Positions 35,991-46,754 of a stretch of 64,000 nt of DNA are shown here, piece after piece (position 1 is the first letter of the stretch; the number at the start of each line of letters is the position of its first letter). The position numbers were made by a program, and so were the translations under genes. The stretch is from contig CM073885.1 of assembly GCA_037176705.1 (NCBI GenBank), forward strand, positions 216,516,290-216,580,289, given 5' to 3'. The notes under the pieces were generated by a model, which did not search any database, was not told the origin of the DNA, and saw nothing but the letters and a program-made list of their open reading frames with translations. This DNA comes from Molossus alvarezi. Its lineage: Eukaryota; Chordata; Mammalia; Chiroptera; Molossidae.

Positions 35991-36249
35991 GAAAAATTCT
36001 GCAGAAGACAATGTGCTGTGATAAAAATGGAAGACAAAACAGAAGAGATGACTGAGATAAACAAATTAGGTGAAGATTTTGTCCTAATCCTTCAAAATTA
36101 GAGAAATGCAGTAACCAATAGGAGTACAAAAAACATAAATTCATTTTACTCATGTTTTAGGCAGTATGTTGGCATTTAACCTGCATATTGGTGAAAGAAA
36201 TGGCAGTAAGATTAGATTTAGCAAGAATACTGCAGACCTTCAAACATCC

Positions 36250-37840
36250 ACTACACAGTGCTGCAAAGGCTGTTTCCAGATCTCAGCGACTGTAAATAGT
36301 GCTGCTATGAACCTAGGGGTACATATATTCTTTCTGATTGGTTTCCAGGCTTCCTAGCATATATTCCTAGAAGTAAGATCACTCAGTCAAATGGCAATTC
36401 AATTTTAAATTTTTTGAGGAAACACCATATTCTTTTCCATAGTGGCGGCACCAGTCTGCATTCCCACCAGCAGTGTACTAGGGTCCCCTTTTCTCCACAC
36501 CCTCGCCAACACTTGTTGTTTGATGATTTATTGATGGCAGCCATTGTGGCAGGTATGAGGGGATACCTCATAGTTGTTTTAATTTGCATCTCTCTGATGA
36601 TTAGTGACATTGAACATCTTTTCATATGTCTCTTGGCCTTTTGTATGTCCTGTTTAGAGAGGTGTCTATTTAGGTCCTCTGCTCTTATTTTTTTCTTTTT
36701 ATATCCTCACCCGAGGATATTTTTTGCATTTATCTTCATATAGAGCAGGAGGGAGAGAGGGAGGAAGAGAGAGAGAAAAACATCAATGCGAGAGAGACAC
36801 ATGGACTGGTTGCCACCCACACAACCCCATCTGGAGCCGGGGATAAACTGCAACTGAGGTATGTGCCCTTAGCAGGAACTGAACCTGGGACTCTCTGGTC
36901 CACAGGCTAATGCTCTAACCGCTGAGCCAAAACGGCCAGGGCTCATTTATAAATTGGATTCTTTGTCTTCGTTTTGTTGAGTTGTGTGAGTACTCTATAT
37001 ATTTTGGAAATTAACCCCTTATCTAATGTTATCATTGCCAATTATGCTCTCTCATACAGTGGGTTCCCTTTCCATTTTGATAGTTGTTTCTTTTGCTGTG
37101 CAGAAGCTTTTTAGTTTGATGCAGCCCTATTTATTCATTTTTCCTTTGTTTCTCTTGCCTTAGGCATTGTATCAGTGAAAATTCTCCTGCATGTGATGTC
37201 TGAAATTTTGTTGCCTACATTTTCTTCTAGGATTTTTATGGAGTCACAAGTCACATTTAAGTCTTTCATTCGTTTTGAGTTTACTCTTGTGTATGGTGTA
37301 AGCTGGTGGTCTAGATTCATATTTTCCATGTAGCTGTCCAATTTTCCCAACACCATTTATTAAAGAGGCTGTCTTTACTCAATTGTATACTTTTGCCACC
37401 TTTGTCAAATATTGATTGAGCATAAAATAGCTGGGGTACATATACACAATGGAATATTATGCAGCTGTAAGAACGAGAGATCTCTTATCCTTTGAGACGA
37501 CATTGAGGGACCTGGAGAGCATTATGCTAAACAAAATAAGCCAATCAGAGAAAGACAAATATCACATGATCTCACTAATTTGTAGAATATAATGAACAAT
37601 ATACAAGCTGATGAACAAAATAGACCCATAGACACAGAAGTAGGGTACAAACACAAACCTCAGAAGAGGTGGCGGGGGAGGAAGAGATAAACTACAGAAC
37701 TTCTATTCATGTATGCATAACCAATGGACATAGACAACAGTGCTGAGGTAGGGGTGGGATTGGGAGGAGGGTGTCAATGGGGAAAAAGGAGAAACATATG
37801 GAACAAAAATATGTTAATAAAAATTGCAAAAAAATAAAAT
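36250..37840. mobile_element. Twin-primed (5'-inverted) L1, split by a SINE
   Basis: From about 36250 to 37425 the L1 ORF2 C-terminal region reads on the minus strand (minus-strand frames 36383-36625 and 37135-37356). At about 37425 the orientation flips, and the 3' end reads on the + strand to an A-rich tail at about 37840. The two pieces meet at almost adjacent L1 positions ('ggctgtttccagatctc' reversed; 'agctggggtacatatac' forward). This is the signature of twin priming in one insertion. A VES SINE later entered the inverted part. Confidence 0.85.
36693..36941 (-). repeat. VES-type SINE, antisense
   Basis: The tail begins with a stem-loop (atatcctcacccgaggatat), then a GA-rich tract, 'tggttgccacccac', 'aaccgctgagccaaaac' and the reversed head 'ggccagggc'. 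It sits inside the inverted part of the L1, which resumes after it. Confidence 0.9.
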
Positions 37841-38039
37841 AAAATAGTGGAAATTCATGACTACTCAGAGGCTTTGTTGGTAATACCTGGAGTCATACTC
37901 TAAGGACTTAGCCTGAATCATATAAAGAGATAACAAACTGTATTTAGGGGCCCAAGTAACCCTAAGTCTAAGACTATATCTGTCTGAGTGGCCTCCTCTT
38001 CCCACATCCAATTTGAGCTCACACCCAAGCTTCAGCTAT
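37841..38039. other. Unique sequence
   Basis: No feature seen. Confidence 0.4.
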
Positions 38040-38305
38040 TGTAAATCATATCTAATATTTATTAAATGATCAATCTGGGTCATGCACTGTGCTAAGCACT
38101 ATACATACATTATTTTATCTAACACGTACAGTGAACTTACTAAGTAAGCACACTTATCACCTTTATTTTACTGATTAGAAAACCATGACTTACAAGAAGT
38201 AATTTTCCAATGTTATAGTTATATGTATTAGAGCTAGAATTAGAAGCCAAACTTGTTGGATTCCTGAGCCTACTTTCTTCATATTATACTCTACCACTGT
38301 GACAG
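38040..38305 (+). repeat. MIR SINE
   Basis: 'gcactgtgctaagcacta', 'cattattttatctaac', 'actgattagaaaacc' and 'tagagctagaattagaagcc' give the full MIR order. Confidence 0.7.
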
Positions 38306-38334
38306 TGAGGATGGCTGGAGGGATCAGCCAGTGA

Positions 38335-38450
38335 TTTGAGAAAGAAAAGAGATGATATGTGTTCCCCAAGGTCTAGGGGTATAACTGGTAAATAATTTGG
38401 CCAAGTTCACCCATAGAGTCGGCAGTGGAGCCAGAATTAGAACTTAGAAA
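38335..38450 (+). repeat. Possible second MIR fragment
   Basis: 'ggccaagttcaccc' and 'ggcagtggagccagaattag' look like the 3' half of MIR. Weak. Confidence 0.4.
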
Positions 38451-39469
38451 CACAGAAATATTGCCCAACAACATGCTGCAGCCTCTTCTCCTCTATATGT
38501 AGTGGTTTTTTTTTTTTATCTAGAGAAAGATCCAAAGTCCCCAAGGTAATTCCAGCCCCAGCAGTCATCATTCTTATACCGACCTCAGAAGCCGGGTTCC
38601 AGGACATGAGTCCAGCAGAGGTGCTAGGGGCATGCAGTCTCTTTTCCTTGTTTGACACTAAAACTGGGATGAATAGATTAGGCTCATTTTCTCTTGGCCT
38701 TAGAAAGAAATTCTGCCTTGTTTTCTTGCCAAGGCTTTCTTATTAGACTGGTAAACAAAGATTCAGAAGAGGGCTTGGTTGAAAAGGACACATGAAGGCC
38801 TCTCAATCTATTTCAAGTGTCTTTGATTACTTAGGACAAAATCCAGTACAGACAAAAAGGTACCCTTCATGTGCTTTTGCTTAGCTTATCATGGGTATAC
38901 TTTGGGATTTGGGACAAAAACCTCATTTTAAAAGAGGGTACACATTTGCCTAGATTATTGTATTAGGGACCTTACTATCGGGGAAGACTGTTGTCACGCA
39001 AGTTTTAGCTGTCTGGAGATCAAACATAATTTTCTGCATTTAAATCAAAATATAATTATAATACTATCATACATATAACTTACATCACTCAGTGTGATTT
39101 TATAATTTTTCAATCACTTCCTTGGTTTCTATAAATCTTGCTAAAGTATTCTATTGTGATAGAAATAGCTGTGCCTGTAGGAACTCGTCGGCTCATCTTG
39201 GCAGCATAACAGTACAGCCAGGCAATGTGTTAAAATTCCTCTTGAGGGGTTGTAAAATAATATTTGCACAGGGACCTTCATATGATCACTTTGAACATTA
39301 GGATTTTCAAGACCAGAGCCTTAGAGGTTGTTATCTCCTCCTAGATATGAGTTTGTGACCCTTATTGTCAGTGAGACCACAGAACTGAGGCTAAGTGAAC
39401 AGCTAGGTCTCAATTAAGATGCACACATTCACATGCCATCCTCCAGGGTGAAAGGAGCACCAGGCAGCG
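38451..39469. other. Unique sequence, nothing recognised
   Basis: No supported feature apart from a T run at 38507-38518. Confidence 0.4.
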
Positions 39470-39570
39470 GCTTAATTACTCAACACATAATTATAAGGAT
39501 TTACTGTTATTACATGGGTAAATAAGACACCACCCTTGCCCTCAATGGTCCTACATTCTAATATAAAGTT
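39470..39570 (-). repeat. Possible L2 3' end, antisense
   Basis: 'gggtaaataagacaccaccc' and 'cctacattctaatataaag' match the reverse of L2 near its 3' end. Short. Confidence 0.4.
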
Positions 39571-39609
39571 ACATATTTATCCTTCTTGGAAACATTTAGT
39601 TGTCATGAC

Positions 39610-39760
39610 CAACAGTTTGGTATAATAGAGAGTAAAAACACCAGGGTTTACGCTCAGTTCTGTCAATAGTCAGCTATATGACCAGAGATAAACAACTTAA
39701 GCTCTTTGTGACTCAGTTTACACCTGTAAAAGGAAAGTGGCAGGTTGATTAGACATCTGA
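39610..39760 (-). repeat. MIR SINE, antisense
   Basis: 'tcagctatatgaccagag', 'acaacttaagctctttgtg' and 'actcagtttacacctgtaaa' are MIR in reverse. Confidence 0.65.
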
Positions 39761-40411
39761 ATGTAAAAATCTAAGAGGCAAACATTTTTGAGGTTATTTT
39801 AGCTTTTTTTTTTAAAAAAAAATACTGGAATAACTTGTGTGCTTAATAAGTACAAATAAGATCATCTTAATCCTTGTCTTCTTTCGCTCATAAGTCTAGA
39901 GGATCGTTAAAGAACTCAAAAGTCTTATGTATCATGGTAGAGAAAAAAGAAATCAAAGAAAACTCTGAGAATAAGTATTAGATAAAAAGAACTTCCCTTA
40001 ATCCTAAACTCTCTGACATTCAAAACATGCAGAATGTGGTTTAGGGTAATGTGGAAAAAATAGTGATTTCAAGATATATATATATTTAAAAATAATAAAT
40101 GTATTTACCTCTGTTATCTGCCCACTTAAAACACTTCTGTTCTTAATCATGATAATTATGCCCAAATAACCCAGTAGCATTTATCTTTTAAGACAAAACA
40201 CCAACTTGTCAATTTATATTGATGTCAATTTCAAATATCAACTTGCCCACGTCCTTTCTGTATGATTTATTTAAGCATTTAAAAAGCCCATAAAATGGTA
40301 TGTATTTTTGATAGATATAGCTATAGAAATAGTTAATGCTACACTTTTCTATTAATGAAGATTAGAACATAGCATACACCATATCTAGTTCAAGTTCCAT
40401 ATTTTGATTAT
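39761..40411. other. Unique sequence, nothing recognised
   Basis: A-rich and T-rich runs only, including a T9/A10 pair at 39806-39824. Confidence 0.4.
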
Positions 40412-40427
40412 GAGAAACATCAATTTG

Positions 40428-40737
40428 TTATTGTTTTTTTTTGTTATTCTTTTTTTTTAATTAATTTATTTTTGTTACAGATGTTTCTCCTTTTCCCTCC
40501 ACTGATTCCCCCCTCTCCTTCCCTCCCTACCCTGTCCCCAGCTTTGTTGTCCATGTCCACTGTTCATGCATACATGCATATAAGTTCTGTGGTTCATCTC
40601 TTCCCCACCACCCCCTCTTCTGGGGATTGTCAGTCTGTACCCCACTTCCACGTCTCTGGGACTACCCCATTCCTCAGACTGTTATATTCATTATATTCCA
40701 CAAATCAGTGAGATCATATGATACTTGTCTTTCTCTG
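40428..40737 (-). mobile_element. Short L1 3' end, antisense, with 16-bp target-site duplication
   Basis: A T-rich start, 'gttacagatgtttctcc', a C-rich tract, then 'attatattccacaaatcagt' are the L1 3'UTR in reverse. It is bounded by a perfect 16-bp duplication (gagaaacatcaatttg) at 40412-40427 and 40738-40753. A strongly 5'-truncated, fairly recent insertion. Confidence 0.93.
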
Positions 40738-40753
40738 GAGAAACATCAATTTG

Positions 40754-42149
40754 AATATGGAATACTGAAATCTGAAATCTCATATTTGTGAATTCTTCAC
40801 AAAAATACTCCTATTAAAATCAACAAATCAAAGAAATTAATAAATGAATATTAAAATTTTCCTGAGTTAATCACCTAAAAACAAGCCTTTACATAGGGTT
40901 TTCACAAAAATTATCCCATTTGCAACTCACAACAATCTTGTGAGGCAATTTCGTCATCTGCAGAATGGGGACAACAGTAGCAGTTCAGATAGGTCAGACT
41001 GCAGAGAGGGCTTGGATTTCCCTTGCTGGGACCGTGATCATTTCCTGGATGTTTCCCAGGAACTTAAAGATCTCAGAAGCAAGGAAGGCAAATGAGTTGC
41101 ACGCATACAGCGCTGCAGAGCAGAGAGGAGCTTGTATTACCTTGAAACATATTCTGGGGGGGGGGGGGGGTTAATGTGGGAATTTCACAGAGAATATCTT
41201 TTAAAAACCATTGATCCCCTTGAGAATTTTTATCTGGGAATATAATTTTAAGATAACCATGAACAAAATTTGATTTTTATAAGGGATTTGCCTTTGTAAA
41301 GTGAATTACCTTTTATTTTCTTATGTTACCCACAGTATAGCCCAGTGGTGGATATAGGAAAGAAATGGCAATAGTGGCGATTTTGCAGATGAGCATATAG
41401 ATCAATGGCTGAGATGACTTGGCTTGTTTAGAGTTAGCATGCTAATGAAGGCCTGAAGGAATGTGAGGCCGATGTCCTGATGCTTTTTCAATCCCTTCAA
41501 ATGTTCTAGTAGATCATAGAACAATTTTGTGCTCATAACTGTCCCGAATTCAACAGAGTGAGAGACAGTGTTTTCTTTCTTGCATATGATGCAGGAAAAA
41601 TATGTGTAGAGCATTTCTGAGGACATACTTTGCTCTTCTAGATAATGATTTGTCATTTTTCTTAGTAAATGCTTATTGATGGTGCTGATAATGATAATGA
41701 GGATGAGGATGTGATACTGTTGACCAATCAACAAATGTACTCTAATTACCGACAATGGGCAGCAGTATGTTAAGCACAAAAGGAATATGAAGAAACAATG
41801 ATTTCATTTGCCACCAAGTGGTTCATAATTCATTTGGAAATAAAATGTTTATTTATATAAAAAGCAATGAGTAATTCAATGCATCTCACATGTACCACAT
41901 GAAATAAGCAGTTTAAGAGTTTGGAAGAAGAACCATATCACTGTGGGTTGGGATGACCAGAAGAGGCTCATTGGAAGGCAGGGATTTAATGGGGTTTAAC
42001 ATATTGGAAAATCTAAGACAGGAAGAAGTGTCCACATTCCTGAAAACATCAGCAGATAAGAGTCTGCTAAAGTTTTCTAATGTTTAGGCAATACATCAAG
42101 TCAGTATGTTAAAAAAATAAAATGAATTAATAACTTGGTAAAAATGGAA
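40754..42149. other. Mostly unique sequence
   Basis: A MIR-like trace lies near 40880-40985 ('tgcaactcacaacaatctt'). The 125-residue minus-strand frame at 41402-41779 shows no domain that I recognise and has no start or splice context to support it. Confidence 0.4.
41156..41170. repeat. (G)15 run
   Basis: Fifteen consecutive G. Such runs are prone to assembly and sequencing length error. Confidence 0.9.
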
Positions 42150-42660
42150 TTTAAATAAGTATAAACAAATTATAGATAAGTGAACAGAATACAGAACCTA
42201 GACATAAACCTATACATATATAGTAAATTAATTTATGACATAAAACTCAACAATATACAATGGAGAAAGGATGGTCTCATTTATAAATGACCAACCACAT
42301 GCAAAAAAATGAAGCTGGACCCCTATTTTATTTATTTTATTTTTTGTTAATCCTCACAGAGGATATGTTTCCATTGATTTTTAGACAGAGTGGAAGGGAG
42401 GAAGGGAGAGAGAGAGAAAAAAACAAAACATTGATATGAGAGAGACACATTGATTGGTTGCCTCCCTCAGGATCCTGACCGGGGCTGAGGATTGAACCTG
42501 AAACCCAGGTACATGCTCTTAACTGGAAATCAAATCTGCAACCCTTTGATCCTCAGGCCAACACTCTAACCGCTGAGCCAAATCAGCAAGGGCAGGACCA
42601 CAATTTTACAACACATACAAAAATCAACTCAAAATGATTTCAAGACTTGAATTTAAGACT
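42150..42660 (+). mobile_element. Old L1 ORF2 fragment, split by a SINE
   Basis: 'caatatacaatggagaaagg', 'ggtctcatttataaatgacc' and 'atgaagctggacccc' lead up to the SINE. 'catacaaaaatcaactcaa' and 'ttcaagacttgaatttaag' follow it. Frames broken. Confidence 0.7.
42331..42594 (-). repeat. VES-type SINE, antisense
   Basis: A tail with an imperfect stem-loop ('aatcctcacagaggatat'), a GA-rich tract, 'attggttgcctccctcagg', and a reversed head ending 'agcaagggc'. Flanked by 'ggacccctatttta' (42317-42330) and 'ggaccacaatttta' (42595-42608), an imperfect target-site duplication. Confidence 0.88.
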
Positions 42661-42666
42661 CTATCA

Positions 42667-42768
42667 TATCAATGTTTCTCTCTCTCTCCCTCCCTCCCTC
42701 CATCCCACTCTATCTGTTAAAAAAAAAAAATATATCCTCCGGTGAGGAATAAAAATAATAATAAATTG
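42667..42768 (+). repeat. VES-type SINE 3' half (5'-truncated)
   Basis: It begins in the CTCTC tract ('atcaatgtttctctctctct') and ends with an A-rich tail containing 'atatcctccggtgagga' and AAT repeats. It abuts the complete SINE that follows. Confidence 0.8.
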
Positions 42769-42985
42769 CCTAGCAGGTGTGGCTCGGTGGTTGAGAGTTG
42801 ACCCATGCACCAAGAGGTCTCCGCTTTGATTCCCTGTCAGGGCACATACCCAGGTTGTGGGCCGTATCTCCAGTAAGGGGCATGCAGGAGGCAGCCAATC
42901 AATGTTCTCGCTCATCAATGTCTCTCTCTCCTTCTCTCTTCCTCTCTCTCTAAAAATCAATAAAGGAAAATAAATAAATTAAAAA
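42769..42985 (+). repeat. VES-type SINE, second head type
   Basis: Head 'gcctagcaggtgtggctcgg', B-box region 'gctttgattccctgtcaggg', 'caggttgtgggccgtatctc', 'aggaggcagccaatc', CTCTC tract, and tail 'aaaaatcaataaagg'. It lacks the tail stem-loop of the first type. Confidence 0.9.
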
Positions 42986-43099
42986 ACATTGAAAATACAG
43001 GTAACATAAAAGATAACAAAAAGTTGTTTTGTTTTCTAAAAGTAATATAAAATATTAAAACCTCCTATATCATCTAAATTTGGTTGTAGAACTAGAAAG

Positions 43100-43605
43100 T
43101 TTATAGCAAGTATGAGAGGCAATAATGCACCCTTCCTCAAAGATGTCCATGTCTTAATCTGGAACCTGTGAATATATCACCTTACATGGCAAAGGGAATC
43201 TGAATTTGTGATTAAGGTTAAGGACACAGAAATGAAGAGATTATGCAGAATTGTTTAATTATAATTATGAGCCAATATAATCATATAGGTTCTTAAGAAA
43301 GAAAACCTTTCCCTGCTGTGAGCTGGGAGGGGATGTGACTACTGAAGAAAGGTCAGATAGATGAAACATTGCTGCTTTGAGTGCAGAGAAAGGGGGGCAT
43401 GCGCCAATAAACATGGGCTATAATCTCTAGAAGCTATAAGTCTTCCCTCCATGAGTCTGCAGAAGGGAAACTTTGATTTTAGCCTGATAAGAATCACCTC
43501 AGGTAAGATCCACCTACAGAACTGTAAGACAATACATTGCATTGTTTTATGCTTCTAACTTCGTGGTAATTTGTTATAAGCAGCATAGAAAATAATACAG
43601 CAATA
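43100..43605 (+). mobile_element. MLT1-like MaLR LTR relic
   Basis: 'gatgtccatgtcttaatctg', 'gtgaatatatcaccttacat', 'ggcaaagggaatctg', 'tctctagaagctataag', 'gattttagcctgat' and 'cttcgtggtaatttg' follow the order of an MLT1-class LTR. No internal retroviral sequence seen. The same family occurs in reverse at 46755-47145. Confidence 0.6.
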
Positions 43606-43830
43606 AATTTAGAATGCTTACTTTAATATTAAAGTTATTCAAATAGTAGTTACAACCAGGGATTATTTACAAGGATCAAATGCTATAATTAATTATACAT
43701 TGGCTTGTGCAAAAGTGTTGAGCCAATTAAAGAATTGCCATAGTTAATGAATTAAGTAAATAGACCCAGTCATTGAGAAACAGAAATGTTTCAATGCTAA
43801 ATATGTAAGTGTATCTAAAATTGAAAAGTA

Positions 43831-45253
43831 GGAGACTTCTGCTCAAGATGGTGGAGTAGGTAAACACGGTATCGCCTTCTTCCACAACCACATCAAAATT
43901 ACAACAAAACTACAACACAACCATCATTCAGAACCACCTGAAATCGAGCTCACCGGAAGTCCTACAACTACAGAATTAAAGAAGCAGCCACATCAAGACT
44001 GGTAGGAGGGGCGGAGGCATGAATGGGCTGGTCCCACACCCACTTGTGGTGAATAAAAATCAGGAGAGACCTCGGCTGGGAAGGCCCTCCCTGAGGAGTG
44101 AGGGGTCCCTGTCCCATACCAGATGCCCCACTCAGGGTCCCAGTGCTGGGAAGAAAAGTCCCCATAAATTCTGGCTGTAAAAACAAGAGGGAACTGAGGC
44201 TGAGGGAGGCTGAGGTGGCTGAAGCCCCAGGCAGTTCCTCTTAAAGGGCCCACTGCACAGACTTAGACCCGCGGGGAGGCAGCTTGAGGGGCACCAGAGA
44301 AAAGGGAAAAACTGAGCTGTTTGACCTCCAGACCGGGGCTGGAGGGGCGGCTTTCTCCTGTACAGATGTGCTGGTAGAGGCCATTGTTCCTTTGGTGAGC
44401 CCTTCCCCCACAGGGCAGGCAGACTGCCGCCATGTCTTGGACTCCAGCAACCGGGTTCACACTGTTGGCCCCACCCTGGTGATTCCCTGAAGCCCTGTCC
44501 CACCCAACTTTCTGGCCCACCCAAGTTGTTTCCAACGGCTTTACTATAGGATTGGCCTGTCTTTGATCCTGCTTCAAAGTTTCCTAAAATTTCTCAGACA
44601 AGCAGCATCTGGTCTCAGTGAGCCCCATACCTCTCGTTAAGTGGCCCCAGGCCTGACACTAGAAGCAGCCAGCCCTGGTTCACAACTTGACTTTTCCTGG
44701 ACACCTCCAAGCCCAGCACAAGAAGTAACCATCTGCAAATCACTTTGTAGCTTATGCCAGGTGGCCCTGGATAGAGCACAGGCAGTGGCTGACCTTGCCC
44801 CAGAGCCAGAACACCTGGTGGACAGCTTCAGACCACATTGAAGCACCACCACCCAACCACCTCCACAAGTGACACACTCAATGAGTGGACTCAGTGGGTA
44901 GCAGAACCCTGCTGAAGTAAGTCTTGCTCTGTGTGGTGAGACCCTACTACACAGCTGGTCCTCCAAGATAGTCAGAGGTCAGTGGCTAGTGGGCACAGCC
45001 AGTCCAGTCCTTGCAGCTGATCAGCCAGAGTAAATCCCTCCCAGTGACGTGCCAACAGCAATCAATACTCAATTTCAACAGAAGGGTGCACAGTCCACAC
45101 TAGGGGTACACCTCAAGGACCCAGCTGGAATAATTAGGGAGACTGTGCCACTGGATCCTATAGTACACCGACAACAGTAGGCCACCCTACAAAGCCTAGG
45201 AGGCATAGCAACTCTTCCTAATACATAGAAACAATCACAGGGAAGCAGCCAAA
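43831..45253 (+). promoter_or_regulatory. Half-L1 5'UTR (presumed internal promoter)
   Basis: It starts near 'ctcaagatggtggagtagg', the usual type of L1 5' end, and stays more GC-rich than its flanks with several CpGs. Long minus-strand frames at 43968-44577 reflect base composition. Promoter function is inferred from the family. Confidence 0.6.
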
Positions 45254-46220
45254 ATGAGGAGACAAAGAAACGTCCCAAATGAAAGAAAAAAACAAAACTC
45301 CAGGAAAAGAACTAAACAAAATGGAGATAAGTAATCTAACAGATGCAGAGTTCAAAACACAGGTCATAAGGTTGCTCAGGGAACTTGGTGAGACATCCAA
45401 GGGACTCAGTGAGACCTTCAAGGAACTTAGTGAGACCATCAAGGAACTTAAGGAGACCTCCGAGGAACTTAGTGAGAACATCAACAACATAATAAAGGGC
45501 CAGTCAGAAATTAAAGATGCACTAACTAAAATAAAGAATAATTTACAGGGAATCAATAGTAGTGTAGATAAAGCCAAGAAGCAAACCATTGATTTGGAAT
45601 ATAAGGAAGCAGAAAACAACCAACCAGAACAACAAAAAGAAAAAAGAATCCAATAAAATAAGAATAGTGTAAAGAGCCTCTGGGACAACTTCAAGCATGC
45701 CAACATACGCATCATAGGGGTGCCTGAAGGAGAAGAGAGAGAGCAAGAAATTGAAAAACTATTTGAAACAATAATGACAGAAAAGTTCCCTAACTTGGTG
45801 AAGGAAACAGAAGTCCAGGAAGCACAGAGAGTCCCAAACAAGTTGAACCCAAAGAGGTCCACACCAAGACACATCATCATCAAAATGTCAAAGGTTAAAT
45901 ACAAAGAGAGAATCTTAAAAGCATTGAGAAAAAAGCAGTCCTTTACCTACAAAGGAGCTCCCATAAAACTGTCAGCTGATTTCTCAAAATAAGCTTTGCA
46001 GGTCAGAAAGAAGTGGCAAGAGATATTCAAGGTAATGAAAAGCAATGATCTACAACCAAGATTACTCTATCCTGCAAAGCTATCATTTAGAATCTATGGA
46101 CATATCAAGAGTTTCCCAGAAAAGAAAAAGTTAAAGAAATTTATCACCACCAAACCATTATTATATGAAATGTTGAAGGGTCTTCTTGAAGGAGAAGAAG
46201 AACAAAAATATGAACAATAA
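45254..46220 (+). pseudogene. Half-L1 ORF1 relic
   Basis: The protein would be an L1-ORF1-like RNA-binding, coiled-coil trimer. The start at 45254 (MRRQRN...) has the same upstream context as the L1 ORF1 start at 7680. A frame change near 45280-45300 moves the reading to the frame open at 45279-45656 (MKEKNKTPGKELNKM). Four heptad units follow at 45390-45473. Another frame change leads to 45720-45992 (the RNA-recognition part, including TEKFPNLVKE). An in-frame TAA at 45990-45992 separates that from 45996-46220 (the C-terminal domain, ending EEEQKYEQ). Total span about 320 codons, a normal L1 ORF1 length. Confidence 0.85.
45390..45473 (+). repeat. Four tandem 21-bp units encoding coiled-coil heptads
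   Basis: Units at 45390, 45411, 45432 and 45453 encode ETSKGLS, ETFKELS, ETIKELK and ETSEELS. A more diverged unit (RLLRELG) precedes them at 45369. Each unit is exactly one heptad, so duplication keeps the coiled coil in register. Confidence 0.9.
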
Positions 46221-46754
46221 AACGGCAATTAATACATATCTATCAACAATTGAATCTACAGACAAAATGAGCAAACAGAACAGAAACAGACTCATAGATA
46301 GAGAGAACTTTTTGTTGCTTGCCAGATGGGTGGGGGCTGGGGGGATGGGTTAAAAAGATGAAGGAATTAAGAAGTGAAAATTGATTGTTAGACTGATGAA
46401 CCTCAATGGAAAGGGGGGAGGGTGGGTGGGATGAGATAAACCAAAGAACTTCTATGCATATATGCATAACCAATGGACACCAACAATAGTGTGGGGAAGG
46501 CAGGAGGGGGTGAGAATGGAGAGGAAAGGTCAATGGAAAAAAAAGGGAGAGACATCTGTAATACATTCAACAATAAAGATGAGTTTAAAAAAATAAAATA
46601 AAAAATAAAAAAAATAATAAAATTGAAAAGTAAAATGAGAAAAGTGACCAAGTTAAGTCATGCAGTAATATGAAGTAATATATAAGGGACTTTTTACTCA
46701 TCTCCTTCAGGTCCTAAAATGTGTTCTTAGCAAAGGATGAGGGGTGTTTTATTT

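Larger units (their letters stand above)
43831..46618 (+). mobile_element. Half-L1 (HAL1-type) retrotransposon, complete, with 14-bp target-site duplication
   Basis: A perfect 14-bp duplication (aaaattgaaaagta) at 43817-43830 and 46619-46632 defines a 2788-bp insertion. The order is a 1.4-kb GC-rich 5'UTR, a single ORF1 (45254-46220) homologous to L1 ORF1, then directly an L1-type 3'UTR (46221-46600) and an A-rich tail. There is no ORF2 sequence at all between ORF1 and the 3'UTR. HAL1 elements with this plan are known in several mammals, including bats. Mobilisation must depend on an L1 reverse transcriptase supplied in trans (inference). ORF1 carries a frameshift and a stop, so this copy is dead. 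Confidence 0.88.

Noticed and set aside
41402..41779. 125-residue minus-strand frame in unique sequence
   Set aside because: No recognisable domain, no exon-like splice context that I can defend; expected by chance in 64 kb.
43690..43730. Possible second mariner-type end (gcaaaagtg)
   Set aside because: Only one short word matches and no partner end is present.
43968..44577. Cluster of overlapping minus-strand frames in a GC-rich block
   Set aside because: Lies within the half-L1 5'UTR; frames arise from GC content and do not share codon bias or domains.
45218..45904. 228-residue minus-strand frame, the longest in the window
   Set aside because: Exact antisense of the half-L1 ORF1; leucine/serine-rich because the ORF1 coiled coil is lysine/glutamate-rich.
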